A stretch of 64,000 nucleotides of DNA from an uncultured Christensenellaceae bacterium (GTDB lineage Bacteria; Bacillota; Clostridia; Christensenellales; Borkfalkiaceae), in assembly GCA_910589015.1 (NCBI GenBank), contig CAJUSA010000010.1:26996-90995 (forward strand), in the 5' to 3' direction. Every line of letters begins with the position of its first letter. Positions within the stretch are counted from its first letter, which is position 1. Shown piece after piece: positions 50,926 through 60,299 of this stretch. The translations under genes were made by a program, and so were the position numbers. The notes under the pieces were generated by a model. That model did not search any database, was not told the DNA's origin, and was given only the letters and a program-made list of their open reading frames with translations.

Positions 50926-51770
50926 AGCGTTTTCAAATCCTTTTTTAATTGCGATTTCAATTCTTCGACGGATGCAAATTTCACGATCGGACGGATAAAT
51001 TCCGTTGGATAAATCCGTATTGTTTGTCCGTATAAATCGCCGTTAAAACCATGAAGGTAAGCCTCGGTTTTTTTCTGCTCGACACCGAACGTAGGTCGCG
51101 CGCCGAAGTTGACGATCGAAGAATATGTTGCCGCTTCCGTTTCGACGTAACCGCGGTAAACGCCTTCGCGCAGCGAATATTTTTCAGCGGGGAAACTCAC
51201 GTTCGCCGTGGGAAAACCGTACGTTCTGCCCACCTGCCGCCCGTGCTCGACCTTTCCCTGCAAAAAGTAGCTCCCTTGCAACAGAGCGTTCGCCGCGGGA
51301 AGATCACCCGCAGTCAACCGCTCTTTTACGGCCGAAATGGATACTTTTTGAGCGCCGATCATACTGATCGGGCAAATTTCGACCGCACAGGGCGCATTTA
51401 CGCGCAAAAAATCCGCCGTTCCCGACGCGTCCTTCCCGAAACGGAAATCTTCGCCGCAAAATACCGCCTTCGCCCGAACGCGTTTGAACAGCGCGGCAAG
51501 AAAATCCGCGGCGGAAATATTCCGAATAGTTTCAAAGGGCAGTTCGAGAACAAAGGAAATTCCTTCCCGCTCGAAGATATATTCCCGTTCCGTAAGCGTG
51601 AAGATATCGCCGCCCGCTTTAAGCCCCGTAATCGTCGTGATCCCGACGGGAAGGCCGGTTTCCCTCGCCCGTTTCAAAAGCGTAGCGTGCCCGACGTGCA
51701 TTCCGTCAAACCCGCCCAACAGCAACGCGCACGGCGTGTTTCTATTTTCGCCCCACCTGCAAATCAACAC
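50922..51770 (-). CDS. ribF: Bifunctional riboflavin kinase/FAD synthetase RibF
   Basis: Makes FMN and FAD. 282 residues. The N-terminal nucleotidyl-transferase domain has LGGFDGMHVGHATLLKRA (the GxFDGxHxGH motif) and GEDFRFGKDASG; the C-terminal kinase domain has GRTYGFPTANV and GARPTFG. The GTG at 51770 follows CGGAG by 8 bases; the longer frame lies within truB. N-terminal sequence before the GGFDG motif is about 20 residues, somewhat divergent. Confidence 0.92.
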   Translation of the reverse strand: MLICRWGENRNTPCALLLGGFDGMHVGHATLLKRARETGLPVGITTITGLKAGGDIFTLTEREYIFEREGISFVLELPFETIRNISAADFLAALFKRVRAKAVFCGEDFRFGKDASGTADFLRVNAPCAVEICPISMIGAQKVSISAVKERLTAGDLPAANALLQGSYFLQGKVEHGRQVGRTYGFPTANVSFPAEKYSLREGVYRGYVETEAATYSSIVNFGARPTFGVEQKKTEAYLHGFNGDLYGQTIRIYPTEFIRPIVKFASVEELKSQLKKDLKTL

Positions 51771-52597
51771 AGTTTTTTCTCCGTTTTGACAAGTCCGCCG
51801 CACACGCGCGCCAACCCGTAAAACCCTTCGCCGCAATAGAGTTTATAAAGCCCGTCGCCACGATCGCACGGAATCGGAATGCCGTGATAGAGTCGCGTGT
51901 CGGTTACGGTTAGCGAAGGAAGATCGATGACGCTGTCGGTCGGAATGAGATATTCGGCTGCGTTTTCCCGCGTGATCGAAGAGAGCGGAACGGCGTTTTC
52001 TTCGGTAAACGCGCCGCTCTTCGTGCGGCGCAACGCGCTCATATACCCTTGCGTGCCGAGCGCCGACGCGAAATCACGCGCAAGCGAACGGATATAAGTG
52101 CCCGCCCCGCAGCAAATTTCGAATGCAAACTCGTCTTCTTGCGTCTGCCCGATCAAGCGGAATGCATGCACCGTAACGTTCTTTGCGGGAAGGTCGAAAT
52201 CCTCGCCCGAGCGTGCAAGCGCGTAACCCCGCCTGCCGTTTACACTCACCGCACTGTAACGGGGCGGCACCTGCGCGATTGTACCGACGAATTGCGGTAA
52301 ATTCTTTACGATCTCTTCTGCCGAAGGAATGGCGCCGCCGTAGACGATTTCGCCCTCGCGGTCGAGCGTGGGCGTTGTTGCGCCGAACCGAAAGCGCGCC
52401 AGATAGGTTTTTTGTTTGCTTAAAAAAAAGTCGAAGAGGCGGACGGCGTTCCCCACGCCTACGGGCAGAACGCCCGAGGCGAGCGGATCGAGCGTGCCCA
52501 TGTGCCCGCAAGGCGTATGCGTCAACCGTTTAAGGATATTGACGGCATACCCGGACGAGCGCCCCTCTTCTTTATCGATATTAAAAAATCCCGTCAT
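51764..52597 (-). CDS. truB: tRNA pseudouridine synthase B (TruB)
   Basis: Makes pseudouridine 55 in the T-loop. 277 residues. The catalytic Asp is in GHMGTLDPLASGVLP; other family blocks are QVPPRYSAVSVNGRRGYALAR and CGAGTYIRSLARD. The gene overlaps nrnA by ATGA and ribF by 7 bases, in the standard rbfA-nrnA-truB-ribF order. Confidence 0.96.
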   Translation of the reverse strand: MTGFFNIDKEEGRSSGYAVNILKRLTHTPCGHMGTLDPLASGVLPVGVGNAVRLFDFFLSKQKTYLARFRFGATTPTLDREGEIVYGGAIPSAEEIVKNLPQFVGTIAQVPPRYSAVSVNGRRGYALARSGEDFDLPAKNVTVHAFRLIGQTQEDEFAFEICCGAGTYIRSLARDFASALGTQGYMSALRRTKSGAFTEENAVPLSSITRENAAEYLIPTDSVIDLPSLTVTDTRLYHGIPIPCDRGDGLYKLYCGEGFYGLARVCGGLVKTEKKLC

Positions 52598-53559
52598 AAA
52601 TCAAGCTGCTGACGCGTAGCGTACGAAAGTTTATCGACGATCTCTTCCACGTCGCCGAAGAGCATACAACCCGACGCGAGAACATGCCCCCCGCCGCCGT
52701 AGGCTTTGGCGATTTCATTCACGTTCGCCTTGCCCTGCGAGCGCAACGATACTTTATACTGCCCCGCCTTCATTTCCAAAAGGCAGACGCTGATTTCCAC
52801 CGTATCGACGTTCAGCCCGAAATCAACGATCCCCTCGGTGGCGTCGGTCCTCAAGCCGTAGCGTTTGAGTTGTTCCTGCGTGACGAGCACGACGGCGAGT
52901 TTTTCTTCCACCTCGAAACGCAACTTCTGCAACACCTCGATGTAAAATTCCGCCCGTGCGCGCGACTGTTTTTTATACGTTTCGTAAGTGATCAGTTGCA
53001 CCTGCGCGCCCGCATCGGCGCATAGCGCCGCAGCGCGGAAGGTATCGCCGTTGACATCGGCATGCGAAAACGCGCCCGAATCGGTGATCATACCCGTCAG
53101 CAGCGCGTTTGCAATCTTCCGGTCGTACGGAACACCCAGTTCGGTTATGAGTTCCGCTATATTTTCGCAGTTGCTCGCCCGTTCGCGCACGAAATTATAC
53201 TGCGCGTAACGCGTGTTGGAAATATGATGGTCGATATTGACGGTAACCGCCTTTTTCGAACGCATAAGGTATTCGTTTTGCAACAGCCCCACGCGCGTGT
53301 AATCGCTCGTATCGACGCATACGCACGCCTGCGCGGCAAGCGTCGGCTGCATTTTAATCTTTTCTACACCCGCCAGATAGTTGTATTTGGCGGGAATCGG
53401 CGCTTCGTTCAACACCTCATTTGCAATACCGAGCGCGTCCAGCGCGTGAGAAAGCGCCACGGCGCTGCCGAGCGTATCGCCGTCGGGGCGCATATGCGTG
53501 AAAATAAGCACGCTTTTTTGGCGTTTGAGAAGGTCTGCAATCTCTTTGAGGGTATTCAT
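52594..53559 (-). CDS. nrnA: DHH-family phosphoesterase, oligoribonuclease/pAp phosphatase NrnA
   Basis: 321 residues. Motifs: THMRPDGDTLGSAVAL (DHH motif I), VCVDTSDYTRV, the DHH-type motif NIDHHISN, TGMITDSGAFSH, and the DHHA1 domain ending YGGGGHVLASG. It degrades short RNAs (nanoRNA) and 3'-phosphoadenosine-5'-phosphate. The gene is overlapped by rbfA at its start and truB at its end. Confidence 0.93.
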   Translation of the reverse strand: MNTLKEIADLLKRQKSVLIFTHMRPDGDTLGSAVALSHALDALGIANEVLNEAPIPAKYNYLAGVEKIKMQPTLAAQACVCVDTSDYTRVGLLQNEYLMRSKKAVTVNIDHHISNTRYAQYNFVRERASNCENIAELITELGVPYDRKIANALLTGMITDSGAFSHADVNGDTFRAAALCADAGAQVQLITYETYKKQSRARAEFYIEVLQKLRFEVEEKLAVVLVTQEQLKRYGLRTDATEGIVDFGLNVDTVEISVCLLEMKAGQYKVSLRSQGKANVNEIAKAYGGGGHVLASGCMLFGDVEEIVDKLSYATRQQLDL

Positions 53560-53912
53560 TTATTGTCCTTATTCAGCCCTTCGAGCAGTTCGTCCATCTT
53601 AGCGCCGTATTCGATGCTCGCGTCCTCGAGAAAGGTAAGCGCGGGCACGGTGCGCGTGCGCATGACGTGCGCCAATTCGCGGCGGATAAAACCCGCGTTC
53701 TCTTTGAGCAATTCGATCGTGTTCTTTTTTTCTTCCGCAGAAGAGGCGAACACGCTCACATAGATTTTCGCCGTTTTAAGGTCGGGCGCGACGTCCGCCT
53801 CGGTGATCGAAATGATTCCCTTCAAACGAGGTTCTCTGTTTTTTAACGGCCCCGCTACAATGGCGGAAATTTCTTTGCGGTATTCGCTGTCAAGGCGGTC
53901 GGTGCGTTTCAT
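53556..53912 (-). CDS. rbfA: Ribosome-binding factor A
   Basis: 118 residues, KH-like fold. It aids maturation of the 30S subunit. Family blocks: RLDSEYRKEISAIV, EADVAPDLKTAKIYVSVFA and PALTFLEDASIEYG. The ATG at 53912 overlaps the infB stop (ATGA); the frame upstream lies within infB. Confidence 0.94.
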   Translation of the reverse strand: MKRTDRLDSEYRKEISAIVAGPLKNREPRLKGIISITEADVAPDLKTAKIYVSVFASSAEEKKNTIELLKENAGFIRRELAHVMRTRTVPALTFLEDASIEYGAKMDELLEGLNKDNK

Positions 53913-56500
53913 GATATTCTCTGCTCCTCGATGAGATAACACTCGATGAAATCGCCGATCTTAATTTCGTTGAAATTCTCGATCGCGCAACCGCATTCCA
54001 CGCCCGAGGCAACCTCTTTCACGTCGTCTTTGTAATGTTTGAGCTGTTTGACATTACCTTCGACGATCATGACGTCGTTGCGGTAGATACGCAGCTTGCC
54101 GCCGCGCACGAGGCGCCCTTCGGTAACAAGGCAACCCGCAACCACGCCCACGCCCGTAATATTGAACGTTTCGCGCACTTCGGCTTTGCCGAGGTAAACT
54201 TCTTTGTATTTAGGCGCAAGCATACCCTTGAGGGCCGATTCCATATCGTCGAGCAGTTCGTAAATGATGCGGTACGAACGGACGTCGACTTTGCTGCGCT
54301 CCGCAAGCGTGCGCGCCTTGCTGTCGGGACGGACGTTAAAGCCGATGACGATCGCTTTTGCGCTGTCGGCAAGCGAGATATCGCTTTCGGTGATCGCGCC
54401 CGCGCCCGCATGAATGACTTTGACCTGCACTTCTTCGTTCGAAAGTTTTTCGAGCGCCGCGCGCACCGCCTCGACCGAGCCCTGCACGTCGCCTTTCACC
54501 ACGACTTTGAGCTGTTTGAGATCGCCGCTGCCCGAGAACAGTTCTTCGAGCGTGCGTTTCTGGGAATCCTGAATCATCGATTCGCGCTGCTTGTTGCGGC
54601 GTTCTTCCTGCACCTGTTTCATAAGGCTCTGTTCGACGGCGAAGATCGCGTCGCCCGCACCGGGAACGTCCTCTAAGCCGAGAACCGAAACCGCGGTGGA
54701 AGGTCCCGCCTCTTTGACGGGCTTGCCGTTATCGTCGAACATGGCGCGCACACGCCCCATCGTCATACCCGTGACGAGGTTGTCGCCCGTGTGCAACGTA
54801 CCGTTCTGCACGAGTACGCTCGCCATGGGGCCCTTGCCCTTGTCGAGTTTCGCCTCGATGACGACGCCTTTTGCACGGCGGTCGGGATTCGCGCGCAGCT
54901 CGCGCATTTCCGCAACCAGCCAGATATTTTCAAGCAAGGCGTCGATTCCGTCGCCCGTTTTAGCCGACACGGGCACGACAATGGTATCGCCGCCCCATTC
55001 CTCGGGAAGGATCCCGTGCTCGTTTAACCCCGTCAGCACGCGCGAGGGGTCGATCTCGGGTTTATCCATTTTATTCATGGCAACGATGATGGGCACTTCT
55101 GCCGCCTGCGCATGGTCGATCGCCTCGACCGTCTGCGGCATAACGCCGTCGTCCGCCGCGACGACAAGCACGACGATATCGGTGATCTTCGCGCCGCGCG
55201 CACGCATGGCGGTAAACGCCGCGTGTCCGGGCGTATCGATAAACGTTATCTTTTTGCCTTCGCCGAATTCCACGGTATACGCGCCGATGCTCTGCGTAAT
55301 GCCGCCCGCCTCGCCTTCGGTGACTTTTGTCGCGCGGATCTTATCAAGCAGCGACGTTTTGCCGTGGTCGACGTGCCCCATGACCGTGACGACGGGCGCA
55401 CGCATGACGAGGTTTTCCGCGCCGTCCGTGCCGTGCTCTTCGAACATGGTCTCTTCCGCTGTCTTTTCGGGCTTGTATTCGAGATCGATCCCCAATTCCA
55501 ACGCGATGTAAGCGGCGTTATCGTAATCGATCGATTCGTTCACGGTTTTCATGATGCCTTCGCGGAAAAGTTTTTTCGTGATTTCCACGGCGGAAATCCC
55601 CAACTTTTCCGAAAGGACTTTAATGGGAATATCTTTGGATGTTACGACCGCATGGTCGATTTTGATGGTCTGAACGACTTTTTGCGCCTTCTTACCGAAA
55701 CGCGCCTTTCTGTAACCGCTCTTATCCTCGTCGAAATCGCCGATATCCACGCCCTGTTGCCGTTGCAACGCGCGTTTGTTGACGGGACGGCGCTGTTCAA
55801 CGTAGGTACGTTCGAACTTTTTCGGCGCGTCTCTGCGCGGTGCTGCGGGCAGCGGCGCAGGTGCGGCGGGACGGGGTCCGCCCGTAAACGGTCTTGCCCC
55901 GGGCTGACCGGGACGGTAAGGCGGACGCGCGCCGGGCGCGCCGACGGGACGGGGTCCGTTCGGATAAGGCGGTCTTGCCCCGGGCTGACCGGGACGGACG
56001 GGTGCGCCCTGCGGACGGGGCGGTCTGTTATCGGGACGGAACGTAGGCCGCTGCGCGGGTGCGCCCGTTTGCGGTCTGCGTTGTTCGGTATACTGCGGAC
56101 GCGGCGGCTGCGCGGACGCGGCGGGGCGCTGCGGCGGAACGGGCTGCGCGGGCTTTTCCGCCGCCTTTTCGGGCGCGGGTTTCTGTGCGGCAGCGGCGGC
56201 TGCGCTTTCGCGCTTTTTCTGCTCTTCCGCCTCTTTTGCGGCTTGTTCGGCGGCACGGCGCTCTTCTTCGGCTTTTACGGCAGCGGCGGCACGCTCTTCC
56301 TCTTCGCGGACAAGGCGAGCGGCCTCTTCGGCTTTCCGCACCTCTTCGGCGCGCTTCGCCTCGGCAAGCGATTCGAGCTCGTCGATTTTTTTGAGAAGTT
56401 CGTTGAGCTTGCTCTCGCCCGCCGCCAGACTCTTTTTCATGGACGCGACCCGACCGTCGCCTGCGACCGCGCCTAATTTTTTAATATTTTCGTATGCCAT
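53909..56500 (-). CDS. infB: Translation initiation factor IF-2
   Basis: 863 residues. A helical Ala/Glu-rich segment (about 45-115) is followed by a low-complexity Pro/Arg/Gly/Gln region (about 116-230) with repeats of the type RPGQPGARPPY and GAPGARPPY. Then come the IF2-N module, the GTPase (G1 GHVDHGKTS, G3 DTPGHAAF, G4 NKMD) at about 365-540, and domains II-IV. The PGARP repeats give the DNA a local near-repeat structure around 55860-56000. Confidence 0.97.
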   Translation of the reverse strand: MAYENIKKLGAVAGDGRVASMKKSLAAGESKLNELLKKIDELESLAEAKRAEEVRKAEEAARLVREEEERAAAAVKAEEERRAAEQAAKEAEEQKKRESAAAAAAQKPAPEKAAEKPAQPVPPQRPAASAQPPRPQYTEQRRPQTGAPAQRPTFRPDNRPPRPQGAPVRPGQPGARPPYPNGPRPVGAPGARPPYRPGQPGARPFTGGPRPAAPAPLPAAPRRDAPKKFERTYVEQRRPVNKRALQRQQGVDIGDFDEDKSGYRKARFGKKAQKVVQTIKIDHAVVTSKDIPIKVLSEKLGISAVEITKKLFREGIMKTVNESIDYDNAAYIALELGIDLEYKPEKTAEETMFEEHGTDGAENLVMRAPVVTVMGHVDHGKTSLLDKIRATKVTEGEAGGITQSIGAYTVEFGEGKKITFIDTPGHAAFTAMRARGAKITDIVVLVVAADDGVMPQTVEAIDHAQAAEVPIIVAMNKMDKPEIDPSRVLTGLNEHGILPEEWGGDTIVVPVSAKTGDGIDALLENIWLVAEMRELRANPDRRAKGVVIEAKLDKGKGPMASVLVQNGTLHTGDNLVTGMTMGRVRAMFDDNGKPVKEAGPSTAVSVLGLEDVPGAGDAIFAVEQSLMKQVQEERRNKQRESMIQDSQKRTLEELFSGSGDLKQLKVVVKGDVQGSVEAVRAALEKLSNEEVQVKVIHAGAGAITESDISLADSAKAIVIGFNVRPDSKARTLAERSKVDVRSYRIIYELLDDMESALKGMLAPKYKEVYLGKAEVRETFNITGVGVVAGCLVTEGRLVRGGKLRIYRNDVMIVEGNVKQLKHYKDDVKEVASGVECGCAIENFNEIKIGDFIECYLIEEQRIS

Positions 56501-56503
56501 ATT

Positions 56504-56797
56504 CTACTCCTTACAAGTCGCCGTTATCGCCTGCGCAAGGTGTTCCTCGCGCACCGCAGCCAGCATGCGCATCGGCGCGCCCGCTTTTTCGCCTAAATCG
56601 GATATATAGATGAGCGGACAGCCGAATTTTTTTTGCAACTTTTCAATCTCGCGCCGCGAATTCGGCGCAACGTTCTGATCGGCGACGAGCAAATACACGC
56701 CGCCGCGGAGTGCCTGCACGGCGTTTACACCGAGCGTGAGCTTCCCCGCTTTGCGGCACAGCCCGAGGTATGCCGCTAATTTATCGGTTTGAGACAA
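56504..56797 (-). CDS. ylxQ: L7Ae-family ribosomal/RNA-binding protein YlxQ
   Basis: 97 residues of the L7Ae/L30e fold, which binds kink-turn RNA: KLAAYLGLCRKAGKLTLGVN is the diagnostic start. The start is a TTG at 56797 with AGGAGG 6 bases upstream, inside the end of rnpM; the longer frame up to 56902 has no SD and lies in rnpM. The small gene between rnpM and infB is standard in Firmicutes. Confidence 0.9.
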   Translation of the reverse strand: MSQTDKLAAYLGLCRKAGKLTLGVNAVQALRGGVYLLVADQNVAPNSRREIEKLQKKFGCPLIYISDLGEKAGAPMRMLAAVREEHLAQAITATCKE

Positions 56798-57056
56798 GAA
56801 ATTCCTCCTCGATGCGCGCATAAACTTCTTCGGGCACTTCCTGCGAAAAAGTCTTATGCAGCAGCCGCTGCTTGCGCAGTTTTTTGATACATGCCTCGCC
56901 ATTGCAGATATACGCGCCGCGCCCCGGCAGCTTTCCCGAAAAATCGAGCGAGATCTGCCCCTGCGCGTTGCGCACGATACGCAACATTTCGCGCTTTTCC
57001 TTTTCCTGACGGCAGGCGATGCACGTTCTGAGCGGAATTTTCTTGGGTTTCAACAT
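56781..57056 (-). CDS. rnpM: RNase P modulator RnpM (YlxR, DUF448)
   Basis: 91 residues. Family blocks: RTCIACRQEKEKREMLRIVR and GKLPGRGAYICNGEACIKK. The family binds RNA; a B. subtilis homologue is reported to modulate RNase P. It starts immediately after the nusA stop and overlaps ylxQ by 17 bases. Confidence 0.93.
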   Translation of the reverse strand: MLKPKKIPLRTCIACRQEKEKREMLRIVRNAQGQISLDFSGKLPGRGAYICNGEACIKKLRKQRLLHKTFSQEVPEEVYARIEEEFLVSNR

Positions 57057-58184
57057 TTATTCCTCCGTGCCGTCCCCTTGCACTTCATCCTCGACGGGCT
57101 GTTCCGCCGCGGCGTCGTCGATCCCCGCAAGCAAATTCAGACTTTCGGCGACCGATTCGCTCTTGACGTCGATCTTCCACCCCGTAAGGCGGGCGGCAAG
57201 GCGGGCGTTCTGCCCCTCTCTGCCGATTGCAAGCGAAAGCTTATCGTCGGGAACGACGGCAAGCGCCTCTTTCTCGTTGAGTTGCGTAACGGATACGACC
57301 GTTGCGGGCGAGAGCGCCTTGGCAATGAATTCGAGGGGATTTTCACTCCACAAAATGATGTCGATCTTCTCGCCGCCGAGTTCCGCGACGACCGCGTTTA
57401 CGCGCGCGCCCTTGTTGCCCACGCATGCGCCCACGGGATCGATCCGCGCGTCTTCCGCGCAAATTGCGATCTTGGTTCTGTGCCCCGCCTCGCGCGCGAT
57501 CGACTTCACCGTCACCGCGCCCGATTTGATTTCGGGCACCTCTTCTTCGAACAGCCGCTTGACAAGACCGGGGGCGGAACGCGATACGAGCACCTGCGCA
57601 TTCTTGCCGCCGCTGCGCACGCGCTTGACAAACACCTTGATCTTGTCGCCCACGACGTATTTTTCGCCGGGAACCTGATCCTGCGGCAACATCAACCCTT
57701 CGATCTGACCTTTGCCGAGCTCGATATAGACGTTGCTGACGTCGACCTTGCGCACCAGCCCCGTCATGAGCTCGCCCTCTTTATCGGTGAATTCCGAAAG
57801 CGTGTTCTCGCGTTCGGTTTCGTGCAGTTTTTGCAGAATGACCTGCTTCGCCGTCTGCGCCGCGATACGCGAAAAATCCTTCGGAACGAATTCTTCGGAA
57901 ACGACGTCGCCCACTTTCACGTTCTTCTTTTTCGTCAGCGCGTCTTTGAGGAAAATTTCGCCGTCGCCGAGGTCGGCGTCGTCCTCGATCACCGTTTGCA
58001 ACAGGAAAAAGCGAATGGTGTTTTTATCGGGATTGAGGCGAACTTCCACGTTGCCCTCGTCGCCGAGCATCTTTTTGTAAGCCGACGCGAGCGCGCTCGA
58101 AAGCGCCTCGATAAAGATATCCTCGCTGATGCCCCGTTCGCGTTCCAAATCCGCAAGCGCCTGAAAAAAGTCTTTGTTTACCAT
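57057..58184 (-). CDS. nusA: Transcription termination/antitermination factor NusA
   Basis: 375 residues: an N-terminal RNA polymerase-binding domain, S1 domain (GELMTGLVRKVDVSNVYIELG), and two KH domains (DPVGACVGNKGARVNAVV and LSLAIGREGQNARLAARLTGWKIDV). There are no C-terminal acidic repeats, as usual in Firmicutes. A short acidic tail follows the KH domains. It lies 30 bases after rimP. Confidence 0.96.
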   Translation of the reverse strand: MVNKDFFQALADLERERGISEDIFIEALSSALASAYKKMLGDEGNVEVRLNPDKNTIRFFLLQTVIEDDADLGDGEIFLKDALTKKKNVKVGDVVSEEFVPKDFSRIAAQTAKQVILQKLHETERENTLSEFTDKEGELMTGLVRKVDVSNVYIELGKGQIEGLMLPQDQVPGEKYVVGDKIKVFVKRVRSGGKNAQVLVSRSAPGLVKRLFEEEVPEIKSGAVTVKSIAREAGHRTKIAICAEDARIDPVGACVGNKGARVNAVVAELGGEKIDIILWSENPLEFIAKALSPATVVSVTQLNEKEALAVVPDDKLSLAIGREGQNARLAARLTGWKIDVKSESVAESLNLLAGIDDAAAEQPVEDEVQGDGTEE

Positions 58185-58214
58185 AACCGTAATTCTCCCG
58201 TAATGATATTTTCG

Positions 58215-58670
58215 TTAAACTTCGATAAGCAGGCAGACTTTTGCCGTCTTATCGAAGGGAATTTCTATGGTTTCTTTGCCTGCCTTTACGGCGATCACGC
58301 CGTCGGTAAAGGAAAGCAATTCCCCTTTGTAATACTTTTTGCCCCCGAACGGCGCATACAGGTGCACCTCGATCTTTTCCCCGAGATTTTTGAGGAAATC
58401 GCGTTCGGTTTTGAAGGGACGGTCCAACCCCGCCGAAGAGCAGTTGAGCGTGTAGGGCTCGCCGTAAGTCGGGTCGAGCTCGTCGAGCGGTTCGTCGATC
58501 GCGCGGTGAAAGGTTTCACACAGATTCAGATCGACGCCGCCCTCTCTGTCGATATACACCGTGAGCGATTTTTCGCGGGCGTTCCACTGCGCGTCGATGA
58601 TTTCCACGCCGACGCTTGTTGCAATCGGCTGTAAAAATGCGATCACTTCGGAAATCGGTTTAACCTGCAT
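58215..58670 (-). CDS. rimP: Ribosome maturation factor RimP
   Basis: 151 residues, needed for 30S assembly. Family blocks: GVEIIDAQWNAREKSLTVYID, CETFHRAIDEPLDELDP and YTLNCSSAGLDRPFKTERDF. SD AAGGAG lies 7 bases before the ATG. It is the first gene after a promoter and a leader hairpin. Confidence 0.95.
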   Translation of the reverse strand: MQVKPISEVIAFLQPIATSVGVEIIDAQWNAREKSLTVYIDREGGVDLNLCETFHRAIDEPLDELDPTYGEPYTLNCSSAGLDRPFKTERDFLKNLGEKIEVHLYAPFGGKKYYKGELLSFTDGVIAVKAGKETIEIPFDKTAKVCLLIEV

Positions 58671-58693
58671 GAAAACTCCTTATAATATGAATA

Positions 58694-58718
58694 TTGAGAG
58701 CGGGAAACCCGCTCTCAA
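58694..58718 (-). promoter_or_regulatory. Leader hairpin upstream of rimP-nusA
   Basis: TTGAGAGCGGG-TTT-CCCGCTCTCAA, an 11-bp perfect stem in the 5' leader between the promoter and the rimP SD. It is followed by AATATTCATATTATA, which lacks a T run, so it is not a clear terminator. It may stabilise the mRNA or be part of nusA autocontrol (inference). Confidence 0.5.
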
Positions 58719-58742
58719 CCCCTTTCGTGATTAAGCGATTGT

Positions 58743-58771
58743 ATTATACCATGCACGAAAAAATTTTGCAA
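58743..58771 (-). promoter_or_regulatory. Promoter of the rimP-nusA-infB operon
   Basis: Minus-strand TTGCAA (58766-58771), 17 bases, TATAAT (58743-58748). Confidence 0.7.
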
Positions 58772-58802
58772 GCGTTTTTTTCAAGATTTTTATATTTCGT
58801 TC

Positions 58803-60299
58803 TTACTTCGGCAACCCGCCTTTGATCCGCACCAGCTCTTTAAAGATCTTCGCGGTGACGAACGCGTCGTCATAGGCGCGGTGGTGGTTGAAGGTAAACC
58901 CGAAGTGATCGGCAACCGTGTTTAATTTGTAATTATTGAGCCGCAGCAGCTCCTGCGCAAACGGAATGGTATCGTACTGCCGCTGGTCGAACAAAAACCC
59001 CTCTTTTTCGCCGTAGTAACGGATAAATTTATAGTCGAACTGCACGTTATGCCCCACTAAAATACAGCCGTGCGCGAATTTATAAAAATCGGCGATGACG
59101 TCTTTGATATCGGGCGCGCCGCGCAGCATGTCGTCGGTAATGCCCGTGATCCCGATGATTTCGTCGCTGAGTTTTACGGGGCAGGCGACAAAGGAAGAAA
59201 ATTTTTCGGATATCTTCCCGCCGCTCAGTTTGACCGCGCCGATCTCGATGATCTTGTCCATGTGGTCGGGGTTGGAGTTGGAAAGCCCCGTTGTTTCCAG
59301 ATCGAATACGACGAATTCGGCGTTCTCGAATGCGGCGGGGTATTGTTCGTTCGTGAACAGCTCTGCCTGCACATATTCCACCGCCGAAACGGGAAAGACC
59401 GCTTTATACTGCGCGGGAACGGGACGCGAAGGACGCATAACGGGCACGAAATCCTGCGGCGGTCTGCCGAAATCGATACCCCTCGCCCGAAACGAAAGCG
59501 AACCGTTATAAAGCTCGTTGTCGCCCGTAAGGCAGATATAATCGCCCTGCTTGACGGTGCGCACCTTTTCGATCGTGGTTTTGCGGGTGAAATACGACGC
59601 GCGAACCTGCCCCGTGCCGTCGGAAATTGTAATCATGAAAAAAGGCTTGCCCGCCTTCGTGGCGCGCTCTTCGAGGTAAGTGACCGCGCCGCAGACCGTT
59701 ACCCCTTTCACCTCGCCGTTGAGATCGGCAAGATAGAGCGCCTCTTTGGGCGCCGCGCCGTCGATCGCGGCATATTCCGTTACGGGGAAAAAGCGCGCCT
59801 TCATGACGTATTCTTCCACCGTTTCCGCAGGGACGATCTCGCCCAGATCTTTTTTGACCGTGCGGAATTCCCCCGTCCAGCTACCGCAGAAATTGCGCGC
59901 CGTTTCGCGGCAGAGCGCGTCGGCGGTTTCTTCCGAAACGCGAGCCGACGCCGTGCCGATCACGAAACTTCCGCCGCCCTTGCCTGCCTCGACCGCGACG
60001 TCCTCGGGCGACACGAACGCCGCCACGGCAGGATACATGTTTTTGAGTTTATCGAGCAAATAGGCTTTTACCGCGTCGGCATTGGGCACGGACTTCATGA
60101 CGCGCACGTCCGCCTTGTAGCCCGCAGGCATGTAGCGCGCCGTCACCGCGCACGCGTGTTCCACGTCCGCGTCGGTATACATGCAATCGGTATGCAGGCG
60201 GAACGTAATGATATCGCCCGCCGCCTCGATCTTGACGAGCACGGCGTTTTTCAATCCGTCCGCCTCTCTTATCTCGCGTAAATATTCCACACTCTTCAT
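58803..60299 (-). CDS. PolC-derived OB-fold/exonuclease protein lacking the polymerase module
   Basis: 498 residues at the position where Firmicutes carry polC (about 1400 residues). The N-terminal part (1-180) resembles PolC domain I/II. An OB-fold (about 210-290: KGVTVCGAVTYLEERATKAG, GDYICLTGDNELYNGSLSF) follows, then a DEDDh 3'-5' exonuclease (about 325-490) with FVVFDLETTG, GHNVQFDYKFIRYY and HRAYDDAF. PHP and polymerase domains are absent. It ends in a stop right after the exonuclease, and the following 130 bases are promoter and leader. The ATG at 60299 overlaps the ispG stop. It could act as a stand-alone proofreading or repair nuclease. Confidence 0.85.
   Translation of the reverse strand: MKSVEYLREIREADGLKNAVLVKIEAAGDIITFRLHTDCMYTDADVEHACAVTARYMPAGYKADVRVMKSVPNADAVKAYLLDKLKNMYPAVAAFVSPEDVAVEAGKGGGSFVIGTASARVSEETADALCRETARNFCGSWTGEFRTVKKDLGEIVPAETVEEYVMKARFFPVTEYAAIDGAAPKEALYLADLNGEVKGVTVCGAVTYLEERATKAGKPFFMITISDGTGQVRASYFTRKTTIEKVRTVKQGDYICLTGDNELYNGSLSFRARGIDFGRPPQDFVPVMRPSRPVPAQYKAVFPVSAVEYVQAELFTNEQYPAAFENAEFVVFDLETTGLSNSNPDHMDKIIEIGAVKLSGGKISEKFSSFVACPVKLSDEIIGITGITDDMLRGAPDIKDVIADFYKFAHGCILVGHNVQFDYKFIRYYGEKEGFLFDQRQYDTIPFAQELLRLNNYKLNTVADHFGFTFNHHRAYDDAFVTAKIFKELVRIKGGLPK

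Noticed and set aside
55850..56010. Repetitive DNA resembling a short repeat array
   Set aside because: It encodes the PGARP-type linker repeats of IF-2. There are no regular repeats and unique spacers, so it is not a CRISPR array.
55112..56476. 454-codon frame antisense to infB
   Set aside because: Arg/Gly-rich translation created by the Pro/Gly-rich linker of IF-2; the infB frame has full domain support.
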